A DNA stretch of 64,000 nt from Bradyrhizobium hereditatis (GTDB lineage Bacteria; Pseudomonadota; Alphaproteobacteria; Rhizobiales; Xanthobacteraceae): contig NZ_JAGKJK010000001.1 in NCBI RefSeq assembly GCF_020329435.1, forward strand, positions 496,001-560,000. The letters run 5' to 3'. Of the stretch, positions 43,171 through 51,119 are shown one piece after another. A program made the translations under genes and the position numbers. Position 1 is the stretch's first letter, and every line of letters starts with the position of its first letter. Below the pieces are notes generated by a model. The model was not told the DNA's origin, searched no databases, and saw only the letters and a program-made list of their open reading frames with translations.

Positions 43171-44613
43171 ATGCCCGCAGGTAGCATACTCGTTGCCGAT
43201 GACGATACCGCCATCCGCACGGTTCTGAATCAGGCGCTCTCGCGCGCCGGATATGAAGTTCGCCTGACCGGGAATGCCGCGACGCTGTGGCGCTGGGTGA
43301 GCCAGGGCGAGGGCGATCTCGTCATCACCGACGTGGTGATGCCGGACGAGAACGCATTCGACCTCTTGCCGCGCATCAAGAAGATGCGGCCGAATCTTCC
43401 GGTTATCGTGATGAGCGCGCAGAACACCTTCATGACGGCGATCCGCGCCTCGGAGCGCGGCGCTTATGAATATCTGCCGAAACCATTCGACCTGAAGGAA
43501 CTCATCACCATCGTCGGACGCGCGTTGGCCGAGCCGAAGGAGCGGGTGACGAGCGCGGCCGACGATTCCGAATTCGATTCAATTCCGCTGGTCGGTCGCT
43601 CGCCGGCGATGCAGGAAATCTACCGGGTGCTGGCGCGGCTGATGCAGACCGATCTCACGGTGATGATCTCCGGCGAGTCTGGCACCGGCAAGGAACTGGT
43701 CGCGCGCGCGCTGCATGATTACGGCAAGCGCCGCAACGGCCCGTTCGTCGCCGTCAATATGGCTGCGATCCCGCGCGACCTTATCGAATCCGAATTGTTC
43801 GGCCATGAGCGCGGCGCGTTCACCGGCGCCAATACCCGCGCTTCCGGCCGGTTCGAACAGGCTGAAGGCGGCACGCTGTTTCTGGACGAAATCGGCGACA
43901 TGCCGATGGAAGCGCAGACGCGACTGTTGCGCGTGCTGCAACAGGGGGAATACACGACCGTCGGCGGCCGTACCCCGATCAAGACCGATGTTCGGATCGT
44001 GGCGGCCAGCAACAAGGATCTGCGCATCCTGATCCAGCAGGGGCTGTTCCGGGAAGATCTGTTCTTCCGGCTCAACGTCGTGCCGCTGCGGCTGCCGCCA
44101 TTGCGGGAGCGAATCGAGGATCTGCCCGATCTCATCAGGCATTTCTTTGCACTCGCCGAGAAGGACGGCTTGCCGCCGAAAAAACTCGACGCGCTGGCCC
44201 TGGAGCGCCTCAAGCAGCACCGCTGGCCCGGCAACGTGCGCGAGCTCGAAAACCTCGCGCGCCGGCTGGCTGCGCTTTATCCGCAGGACGTCATTACGGC
44301 CTCGGTCATCGATGGCGAGCTTGCGCCGCCGGCGGTCACCTCAGGCGGCAACGCCCCGATGGGCGTGGAGAATCTCGGGGGAGCGGTCGAAGCCTACCTG
44401 TCCTCGCACTTCTCCGGCTTCCCGAACGGCGTGCCGCCGCCGGGCCTGTATCATCGAATCCTCAAGGAGATCGAGGTGCCGCTGCTCACCGCGGCGCTGG
44501 CGGCCACGCGTGGCAACCAGATCCGGGCGGCCGACCTGCTCGGCCTGAACCGCAATACGCTGCGCAAGAAGATCAGGGATCTCGACATTCAGGTCTACCG
44601 GAGTGGCGGCTAG
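43171..44613 (+). CDS. ntrC: nitrogen regulation response regulator NtrC
   Basis: Sigma-54-dependent activator of nitrogen-scavenging genes. It has 480 residues. The receiver domain has phospho-acceptor Asp54 in [12 protein letters not shown]. The AAA+ domain has Walker A GESGTGKE (168-175), the sigma-54-contacting GAFTGA loop (215-220) and [13 protein letters not shown] (Walker B). The C-terminal Fis-type helix-turn-helix reads [20 protein letters not shown]. Everything needed for a working activator is present. It ends the dusB-ntrB-ntrC operon, and a hairpin follows. Confidence 0.96.
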   Translation: MPAGSILVADDDTAIRTVLNQALSRAGYEVRLTGNAATLWRWVSQGEGDLVITDVVMPDENAFDLLPRIKKMRPNLPVIVMSAQNTFMTAIRASERGAYEYLPKPFDLKELITIVGRALAEPKERVTSAADDSEFDSIPLVGRSPAMQEIYRVLARLMQTDLTVMISGESGTGKELVARALHDYGKRRNGPFVAVNMAAIPRDLIESELFGHERGAFTGANTRASGRFEQAEGGTLFLDEIGDMPMEAQTRLLRVLQQGEYTTVGGRTPIKTDVRIVAASNKDLRILIQQGLFREDLFFRLNVVPLRLPPLRERIEDLPDLIRHFFALAEKDGLPPKKLDALALERLKQHRWPGNVRELENLARRLAALYPQDVITASVIDGELAPPAVTSGGNAPMGVENLGGAVEAYLSSHFSGFPNGVPPPGLYHRILKEIEVPLLTAALAATRGNQIRAADLLGLNRNTLRKKIRDLDIQVYRSGG

Positions 44614-44649
44614 CTTTTCGACCAGCGGCATCCGCACCCAACCGGGACT

Positions 44650-44680
44650 GAGGGCGCACACTCATTGAGTACGCGCCCTC
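44650..44680. terminator. hairpin between convergent ntrC and MBL genes
   Basis: GAGGGCGC (44650-44657) and GCGCCCTC (44673-44680) with inner ACTCA/GAGT pairing. It lies in the short gap between two convergent genes, so it may serve as a two-way terminator. No T run is present. Confidence 0.55.
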
Positions 44681-44704
44681 GTTCGGACCTAATTCAACAA
44701 GCGG

Positions 44705-45634
44705 TCAGTAGTCCCAGAAGACCGGCACCCAACGAAAGGCGTCGCCGTCGACTGCCACATGGCCGACGGACGGGAACGGCAGGTGAGTGGCCACCAGCAG
44801 CCCACCGGTCTCAGCCAATTCCCGCAAAAGACTGATACGAACGCGGGCCGACTCCTCGGGGTCGTGTTCGAAGCCGTTGTACCACTCGGGGTGCTCGAAC
44901 CCGACCGCGAACACGAGGTCTCCGGCGAACGTCAGCCGGTCGCCGCCGGACGCCACGCGGACCACACTGTGCCCTGGGGTGTGGCCGCCGGTGCGAGTGA
45001 CGACCACTCCCGGCGCCACCTCGTACTCCTCCTCGAACGGCCGCAGCTGGCTGCGGTACTCTTTCACGAACCGCTTGGCGGTCGATCGAAGCGCGTCCGG
45101 AAACCCCGGCGGCATGGAGACGTGGGAGAAATCGGGCGCCTCCCAGAACTTGACCTCGGCGGCCGCCACATGGATCCGCAGGTCCGGACGTAGCCGTTCC
45201 TTGACCCCGTCGACGAGCAGCCCGCCAATGTGGTCCATGTGCATGTGGGTCAGCACCACGTCGGTCACGGACGCAAGATCGATACCGGCGGCCTCCAGTC
45301 GCTTGATCAATTGCCCGGCCCGCGGCAAGTGCAAGTCCGGGTCGAGCCCAAGCCCAGCATCGACGAGTATGGTCCGGTCGCCGCTACGCACCACGACCAC
45401 GTTGAGCGCCCAATCGTAAGCGTCCGGCGGCAGGAACATGTCTTTCAGCCAGGTCGCCCGGACGGCCGGGTCGATGTTGTGTGCCAACATTGCGGTTGGG
45501 AGCGGTAGCACGCCATCGCTGACCACCAGCACGTCAATGTCGCCGACCTGCAGCGCGTAGCGCGACGGAACCAACTCGTTGGGGCCCGGTCCACCGGCGT
45601 GTGAAGTGTTGGCCAGGCTTGTGTCTAGATTCAT
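44705..45634 (-). CDS. MBL-fold metallo-hydrolase
   Basis: This 309-residue metallo-beta-lactamase-fold enzyme has the dinuclear metal motif as LTHMHMDHIGGLL, then further metal ligands in GHTPGHSVVRV and FAGDLVFAVGF, and an N-terminal DIDVLVVSDGVLPLP. The subgroup resembles lactonases and related hydrolases (AHL-lactonase-like and AttM-like proteins belong to this broad set). The substrate is not predictable. The ATG at 45634, preceded by AACAGGAGACAAAC, is far better than the upstream ATG at 45658. It is the first gene of the block separating ntrC from ntrY. Confidence 0.88.
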   Translation of the reverse strand: MNLDTSLANTSHAGGPGPNELVPSRYALQVGDIDVLVVSDGVLPLPTAMLAHNIDPAVRATWLKDMFLPPDAYDWALNVVVVRSGDRTILVDAGLGLDPDLHLPRAGQLIKRLEAAGIDLASVTDVVLTHMHMDHIGGLLVDGVKERLRPDLRIHVAAAEVKFWEAPDFSHVSMPPGFPDALRSTAKRFVKEYRSQLRPFEEEYEVAPGVVVTRTGGHTPGHSVVRVASGGDRLTFAGDLVFAVGFEHPEWYNGFEHDPEESARVRISLLRELAETGGLLVATHLPFPSVGHVAVDGDAFRWVPVFWDY

Positions 45635-45729
45635 GTTTGTCTCCTGTTTCATGTTCAAGGCGACTGGCTGGTCTCGGTTGAGCAGGCCGCGCAGCCAGCG
45701 AGAAGCGCGGCCCGATTCGCGTGAAGGGT

Positions 45730-46947
45730 CTAAAAGAAGCCACTCACGTCAGTCACACGCTCCGGATCGGCAGAGGCCAGCGCGGCAGCGCGCTCGGCAC
45801 GCGGCGGATAGATCCAGACGGTGTTGATCTCCTGCTTGGTCTTCTTGCCGACGTCGCCGACCATCGCCACCTTGCGTTCCCAGCCGGTCGTGAACAGCGC
45901 ACCGGCTTCGCCGAGGTCGAGGCAGGTGACGTAACCCTTCTGGTGGTAGGGTCTGGTCGGAACGCCCAGCAGTTCGGCGGCGGCGTTGTTGCCGGCAAAG
46001 GCGCCCATCCGCGTCGCGTGCTGGCACGACATCAGCGCGTAATTGCCGGCGTCGTCACAAGCGGCGCGTGCAGCATCGCCGGTGGCGAATACGCCCGGCA
46101 CTCCCGGCACGCGCAGGTCGCGGTCGACCAGCAGGCGCCCGAAATTGTCGCGCTCACCGGGGATCTGCGCGGTCAAGGGAGCTGCGCGGATGCCCGCAGC
46201 CCAGATCACGGTCTCGGCTTCGATGCGCTCGCCGCTGGCCAAGGTGACGCCGGATTCGTCGAGCGAAGCGACGCCGGCACCGAGGCGCGTCTCCACGCCA
46301 ACCTTGCGCAGCGCATCCTCGATGACGGGGCGGGGCTCTTCGCCCATATCGGGGGCGATTGCAGGATTGCGCTCGACGATGATAACGCGCGGCTTGGCAT
46401 CCTTACCAAGGATGGCGCGAAGCCGCCCCGGCATTTCGGTAGCCGCTTCGATGCCGGTGAACCCGCCGCCGGCGACCACGACCGTGTCGCGCCCGTTCCT
46501 TGCAGGACGCTTGGCGAGGCCATGCAGATGCTTCTCGAGCGCGACCGCATCATCGAGCTGGTCGACGGAAAACCCGTACTCGGCAAGGCCCGGAATGTTC
46601 GGACGGAACAGCCGGCTTCCGGTGGCCACGATCAGGCGATCGTAGGAAAGCGTCTTCCGCGTGCCCTTGGCTGTCGTGATTTGCACCATGCGCGAGTTGG
46701 TCTCGATCGTCTCGGCGCTGCCCTGCACATAGACAACGTCGATGGCCTTCAGCACATCGAGCAGCGGTGCGGTGAGGGTCTCCGGCTTCGGTTCGTAGAG
46801 CCGCGGCCGGACCACCAGCGTCGGCTCGGGCGCAACCAGCGCGATCTCGAGCTCCTCGGGCGAAGCGCCCTGGATATCGCGCAGGCGGGCGGCGGAAAGG
46901 GCTGCGTACATGCCGGCAAAGCCGGCGCCGATGATGACTAGTCGCAC
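45730..46947 (-). CDS. NAD(P)/FAD-dependent oxidoreductase (type II NADH dehydrogenase-like)
   Basis: This 405-residue flavoprotein begins at a GTG with AAAGGAGAAATCAC before it. The FAD motif is VRLVIIGAGFAGMYAALSAA. The NAD(P) motif is TVVVAGGGFTGIEAATEMPG. The second FAD element is GVFATGDAARA near residue 290, with ACQHATRMG-like residues (here MSCQHATRMGAFAGNNAAAE). The C-terminus resembles NDH-2 relatives but lacks an obvious membrane helix. It may be an electron carrier reductase. It follows the remnant hydrolase in the same direction, so it may share the AraC control of that unit. Confidence 0.9.
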   Translation of the reverse strand: MRLVIIGAGFAGMYAALSAARLRDIQGASPEELEIALVAPEPTLVVRPRLYEPKPETLTAPLLDVLKAIDVVYVQGSAETIETNSRMVQITTAKGTRKTLSYDRLIVATGSRLFRPNIPGLAEYGFSVDQLDDAVALEKHLHGLAKRPARNGRDTVVVAGGGFTGIEAATEMPGRLRAILGKDAKPRVIIVERNPAIAPDMGEEPRPVIEDALRKVGVETRLGAGVASLDESGVTLASGERIEAETVIWAAGIRAAPLTAQIPGERDNFGRLLVDRDLRVPGVPGVFATGDAARAACDDAGNYALMSCQHATRMGAFAGNNAAAELLGVPTRPYHQKGYVTCLDLGEAGALFTTGWERKVAMVGDVGKKTKQEINTVWIYPPRAERAAALASADPERVTDVSGFF

Positions 46948-47057
46948 GTGATTTCTCCTTTGGTTTGACTTCCAGACATGCGCGTGCTGCCGCCGCCGCA
47001 CGTAGCGGCGAAGTTCTCGCGACAACGACGCGAAGTGGTGAAACGAGGATCGCCCGG

Positions 47058-47381
47058 CTACGGAGCGGGGCAGGTCAATGCGAGCGGCGAAGGCATGGGG
47101 CCGTCACACGCCGCGGTGCAGCCTCGAGAACCCAGCGTCCGGCTGCGGAAGGCGATCGGTTGAGCGGGCCGCGACCAATCGTTGTAGAAGGTCCGGCCGC
47201 CGTCATTGATCATGATGGAAGTGATGGGATAGGCGCCTCGGGGAGCCGGCGGCACTTCCGTTTCCTCGCCCGCGGCCGATGTGAAGCGGACGGCCAGTGA
47301 AAGCCCGTACACGATCGCGGTGGCGACGACCTTCCTGCGCGGTCTGATTGCAAAGGGGGTGACGAAGTTTTTCCAGGCCAT
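47058..47381 (-). pseudogene. decayed exported alpha/beta-hydrolase (N-terminal part only)
   Basis: A GGAG site before ATG 47381 opens a 107-residue frame with a Sec/Tat-like N-terminus (AIRPRRKVVATAIVYGLSLA). SIMINDGGRTFYNDW then follows, matching the ITTKDGTxIFYKDWG opening of non-heme chloroperoxidase-like alpha/beta hydrolases. After PIAF the expected HHGWP oxyanion segment is missing. GSRGCTAACDGP could be the degraded GSRGYRVIAHDRRGHG strand. No catalytic Ser, Asp or His region remains. Probably a truncated relic with an internal deletion; a short exported protein is the alternative. Confidence 0.55.
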
Positions 47382-47481
47382 CGTTTGTCTCCGTCCGTTG
47401 TTGGTTGGAACGGTACCGTTCTAGTGGAAGGAGAACTGCAGCTGCCCCAGAGCGATTGCCGTACCTGTAGAGCGATTGCTG

Positions 47482-48429
47482 CTAGCGCATGCGCCTGCGC
47501 CAATCGCTTGGGGTATCGCCCGTCAGCTTTCTGAACGCGGCGGCAAAGGCCGTCTGCGAGGAGTAGCCAAGCGCGGCTGCGATCGACACGATCGAATCAT
47601 CGGTGTCGCGCAGCATGTTCATGGCCTGCTCGAGCTGGTGCTGGCGCAGCCAGGCATGCGGCGAAAGCCCGGTGCTTTCCTTAAAGGCGCGGCAGAAATG
47701 GAAGCGCGACAGGCCAGCATCGGAAGCGAGCGCCGCGAGCGAGACGTCCGCATCGGCATCCGAACGCAAGCGCTCGATGGCGCGGCCGAGCACCTTCGGC
47801 GACAACCCGCCCATGACCGGCTGGACCGTGGTTGGCGAGCCGGTGTGCGCAGCCAGCAGACGCGTTGCCAGGAGGTCCGTCAGTTGCTGCCTGAAGAGCG
47901 TATCCAGAGCCTCATTGCCCTCCAGGACATCCGAGGCGCTCAGGAGCAATCGGGATGTAATGGGGTCGGGATGCGCCGTTCGCTCCAGTAGATTGGTCGA
48001 CGTGGCGGTGCCGGCTTCGTCGGCAACCCGCTTGAGCGTTGTGTGAGGAAGATAGAGCTGAACGACATCAACAGGTTTCGGAATATCCCATCGGGAGCTT
48101 GATCCTTCCGGAATGATTATCACAACCCCGGGACGAAACGTTCCAATGGCGACTGATCTTCCTGTTCGCCGCTCCATGCGCTGGATCGAGCCGTTGTAAG
48201 CCATGATGACGTGGTGGGTCATGGGCTCGACGACGTCGTGCAATGGGTCATGCTTCCAGTGGGCGATCCCGGCACCGGAGGTGTCCAAAGCCATGCGGAG
48301 TGGTTTGGTGTGAAGCACGCGTGCCATCTCCGCATCGGCAGTACGGGACTCGGCGATCGGCGAAGGATCCGCGTCCGACGCGGTGTGGGAATTGACTTGC
48401 GAATAATTGCGCAGGATTGGCTTACTCAT
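47482..48429 (-). CDS. AraC-family transcriptional regulator (315 aa)
   Basis: A C-terminal double helix-turn-helix is visible: RLRSDADADVSLAALASDAG then LSRFHFCRAFKESTGLSPHA, and the second unit DDSIVSIAAALGYSSQTAFA then AAFRKLTGDTPSDWRRR. The N-terminal 200 residues are a divergent effector domain with MAYNGSIQRMERRTGRSVAI. It is the first gene of a minus-strand set with the decayed hydrolase and the NDH-2-like gene, which it may activate. It is head to head with a second AraC gene at 48851. Confidence 0.92.
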   Translation of the reverse strand: MSKPILRNYSQVNSHTASDADPSPIAESRTADAEMARVLHTKPLRMALDTSGAGIAHWKHDPLHDVVEPMTHHVIMAYNGSIQRMERRTGRSVAIGTFRPGVVIIIPEGSSSRWDIPKPVDVVQLYLPHTTLKRVADEAGTATSTNLLERTAHPDPITSRLLLSASDVLEGNEALDTLFRQQLTDLLATRLLAAHTGSPTTVQPVMGGLSPKVLGRAIERLRSDADADVSLAALASDAGLSRFHFCRAFKESTGLSPHAWLRQHQLEQAMNMLRDTDDSIVSIAAALGYSSQTAFAAAFRKLTGDTPSDWRRRMR

Positions 48430-48850
48430 GGCAGTTGCTCGTTTGAAGGGAAGGGGGCTTTTCGCTCGCGCCGCCGGGCCTCACTTGCGTGCTGACGCGA
48501 AGCTGTTGCTTCCTGTCTGCCTGTACTGATGCCGCCCAAGCGTCGAGAGCTTTCGGTACGCGTTCTAGGCGCGCAAGATTACGGGGTCTTTCCCAAAGCG
48601 GCGGTGCTTTGCCTGATCTTGCTGCAAGCGGCCATCAAGCGTTTGTGACCAAAGCCGCTCAACGGTTGCGCAGAGGCCGCCTCTGCCGTCGAATGAGGCA
48701 ATCGGCTGCTACCATTGCGTGTGCTTGAGTCGCGGTGTTGCGGATCGACAACAGCGCTGCCATTTCAAGCGCTGTGTGTCACAAAACTGATGTGATAGCG
48801 GCCTCGGCCAAATGTCGTAGACGGCCGCGCACTGAAAGCAGATAATATGC
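48430..48850. other. 421-base gap between two divergent AraC genes
   Basis: I find no protein-like frame and no clear palindrome. The 3' half is less GC-rich (TGTGTCACAAAACTGATGTG near 48775-48795). It must carry the promoters of both regulators. Confidence 0.45.
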
Positions 48851-49843
48851 ATGCATCTCGCTGACGGCGCGATGTCCAGCCCTTCCAACTTTCAAGTGAG
48901 ACAGACGCATATGGCACAGGCGGGCGCCTTCGGCGCGAGGCTCGGGCGCTTCTTGCATCTGAAGGATGCGCCGCCGTCTCTAGTCACGCGTTCACTGCGC
49001 GGCGTTGAACTGGCGGTCACCGAAACGCGCGATGATAACCCGGTACCAGGCCTTTCCGGCTCGCTGACACGGGAGGACGCCTTTCTCGTCAGCCTGAAGC
49101 TTCATGATTATCCGGACTGCGAACTTTGGGAGCGCGGCAAGTGCATCATGAAGAGGGATGTTCGGGCCGGCGCAACCTATCTGTACGATCTCAAGCACGA
49201 TCCGCGCTATGTGATCGACAAGCCGTTTCATTCCCTGTTTTTCCATCTTCCGCGCTCGGCACTTGATCGCATCGCTGAACAGTCCGGCGCTCCGCGCATT
49301 GGCGATCTTGCGTGTGAGATCGGCGTGGGCCACGACGACACGGTCATCCGTCATATCGGCGCCTCGTTCCTGGAAGGACTGCGGCGGCCGTCCGAGGCCA
49401 ACCAGCTTTTCATCGATCACATGATGCTCGCGCTCACCGCGCACGTCGCTCAGACCTATGGCGGACTGCGGCGCAATACCGAGCTGGCCCGCGGCGGCCT
49501 TGCGCCGTGGCAGGTCAAGCGCGCGTGTGAAAGACTGGAGGCCGACCTCGGCGGGACACTTTCGTTGCAACAGATCGCGGCAGAATTCGATCTCTCGGTC
49601 AGCCACTTCTCGCGCGCCTTTCGCATCTCCACCGGCCTGCCGCCACACCAGTGGCTGCTTCGCCAGCGTGTGAAGGCGGCCAGGCAGCTCATGACCGTGC
49701 GCGATCTGCCGCTGTCGGAAATTGCGGTGGCGGCGGGGTTCGCCAATCAGAGCCACTTTACGCGGGTGTTTACCTCCATGATCGGCGTCAGCCCGGGAGT
49801 ATGGCGTCGCGAGACGCAGGGCGCACCGGAAGGCGAAACGTGA
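48851..49843 (+). CDS. AraC-family transcriptional regulator (330 aa)
   Basis: The C-terminal DNA-binding part reads GTLSLQQIAAEFDLSVSHFS then RAFRISTGLPPHQWLLRQRV, and the second helix-turn-helix contains VRDLPLSEIAVAAGFANQSH then FTRVFTSMIGVSPGVWRRE. The first 210 residues are an effector-type domain typical of the group that acts next to oxidoreductase genes. The ATG at 48851 is used; ATG at 48872 is possible. It is convergent with the catalase-like gene, 27 bases apart. Confidence 0.92.
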   Translation: MHLADGAMSSPSNFQVRQTHMAQAGAFGARLGRFLHLKDAPPSLVTRSLRGVELAVTETRDDNPVPGLSGSLTREDAFLVSLKLHDYPDCELWERGKCIMKRDVRAGATYLYDLKHDPRYVIDKPFHSLFFHLPRSALDRIAEQSGAPRIGDLACEIGVGHDDTVIRHIGASFLEGLRRPSEANQLFIDHMMLALTAHVAQTYGGLRRNTELARGGLAPWQVKRACERLEADLGGTLSLQQIAAEFDLSVSHFSRAFRISTGLPPHQWLLRQRVKAARQLMTVRDLPLSEIAVAAGFANQSHFTRVFTSMIGVSPGVWRRETQGAPEGET

Positions 49844-49870
49844 TCGGAGCACGGCAGCAACCTCGTCCGC

Positions 49871-50953
49871 TCAGCGACGCCTTTTCTGCGAGATCGTGTA
49901 GGCGTCGCGACGGGCCGCAAACATCTCGTCAGGCGGATGACCGATACCTTCGGCCAGAGTTGACGGATTGAAGACGGGCTCGTCGCACGCGTCGCTGGCT
50001 TCAACACCGGTGATCACGATCGTTCCCAGCCGCACTGCCTCACGTCTGTCCTCATCGGGCCACCGGATGGTCACGTCCATGACGGGGTCACCCGGACGAT
50101 CCAGCAGCGCCATTACGCTGAACCTGATATCGCGAGCCGCGATCCGGGTTTCGAGGTCGTCATGCAGCAGCTCAGCAGGCTTTACCCTGACCTTGACTTT
50201 GGGCTCGGTCGCCTGTTCACCAACCGGCGCGATCTTGAACTTGATGAACCTGGTCTCGCCCTTTGAATTCGTCGCCGGAAAAGCGTGCACGCCCCAATAG
50301 GTTGTGCAGGCAAAGCTTGCGGGCGGCGGATGCGCGGCCATGTAGCTTGCCTGATGCAGCGTCTCGGGATTGGCAACTGAGAATGCCTCGACGTTTTCGA
50401 CGTCCGGCCTGCCGTCGGGTCCTGGAATGCGCGCTCGGAGGAAAGCCGACATCTGGTCAAGCGTCCTCGCGAAATGAACCGGGGCGCTCTGTGTGCACAC
50501 TTCTGAGTGCTGGCCATCGCTACCGAGCCGGAAGCTGAAGCCGCGCAGCAACGTGACGCTGTTGTCCAGGCTTCCTTCCAGCGAGAAGCGCGCCAGTACG
50601 CGCGATGGCTTGGTGAAGCTACAGGATTTCGTGATCTCGTTGGCCTGGTCGGATGGGGCATAGGTGCCGCGAACGCATCGCCCCCTGGCAAAGCTGGCAC
50701 GTGCCTTTGGCGGAAGACCGGTTACCCCCTTCATAGCGGCGACGATGGATGCGGGGCTGGCAGGGCCGCGCGGGAACTTAGGCAGGACGGGACCTCGGGT
50801 TCGAACGTTGGTGCACGTTTTCTGGCCCAGTACAGCTTGGGCGTCTTTCCCGAATCCCCCATGCCTTGTCCGATTCTGCGACAAAGCTTGCCGATAGCAG
50901 CTTCCCTGATGGGTTGCGGTCACGCTGCGGATAATTGCTTGGTGAGAGCGCAT
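49871..50953 (-). CDS. catalase-related (SrpA-like) haem protein, divergent
   Basis: From about residue 70 the protein resembles small catalase-fold peroxidases (SrpA group): KARASFARGRCVRGTYAPSD, VLARFSLEGSLDNSVTLLRG then FSFRLGSDGQHSEVCTQSAP, and the C-terminal RFSVMALLDRPGDPVMDVTI then RWPDEDRREAVRLGTIVITG. In most catalases the first stretch contains the distal haem histidine (HAKG); here it reads FARG. The first 65 residues lack a signal peptide and do not look like the family, and the only internal ATG (50734) falls inside the conserved start. The 5' end may therefore be altered. Function as a peroxidase is doubtful. Confidence 0.7.
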   Translation of the reverse strand: MRSHQAIIRSVTATHQGSCYRQALSQNRTRHGGFGKDAQAVLGQKTCTNVRTRGPVLPKFPRGPASPASIVAAMKGVTGLPPKARASFARGRCVRGTYAPSDQANEITKSCSFTKPSRVLARFSLEGSLDNSVTLLRGFSFRLGSDGQHSEVCTQSAPVHFARTLDQMSAFLRARIPGPDGRPDVENVEAFSVANPETLHQASYMAAHPPPASFACTTYWGVHAFPATNSKGETRFIKFKIAPVGEQATEPKVKVRVKPAELLHDDLETRIAARDIRFSVMALLDRPGDPVMDVTIRWPDEDRREAVRLGTIVITGVEASDACDEPVFNPSTLAEGIGHPPDEMFAARRDAYTISQKRRR

Positions 50954-51119
50954 TTGCCGATTCGGCGTTTGGTAATTTTATCACTTGCGTGAAAGGAATG
51001 CTCGTAAGCTGTTGATAAAACGAGCATCTTACTGATGCCGCATTTCGGCAACAATGTGATATGAATGCATCAGTTCGCGACAGGCGGACATTTGCTCTTT
51101 CACCTCATCGATTGCCGGA

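Noticed and set aside
45721..46941. 406-codon open frame antisense to the NDH-2-like gene
   Set aside because: Shadow of the flavoprotein gene; no start signal and atypical composition.
48489..48728. 79-codon frame between the AraC genes
   Set aside because: Cys/Arg/Ala-rich translation with no RBS, probably a chance frame in the shared promoter region.
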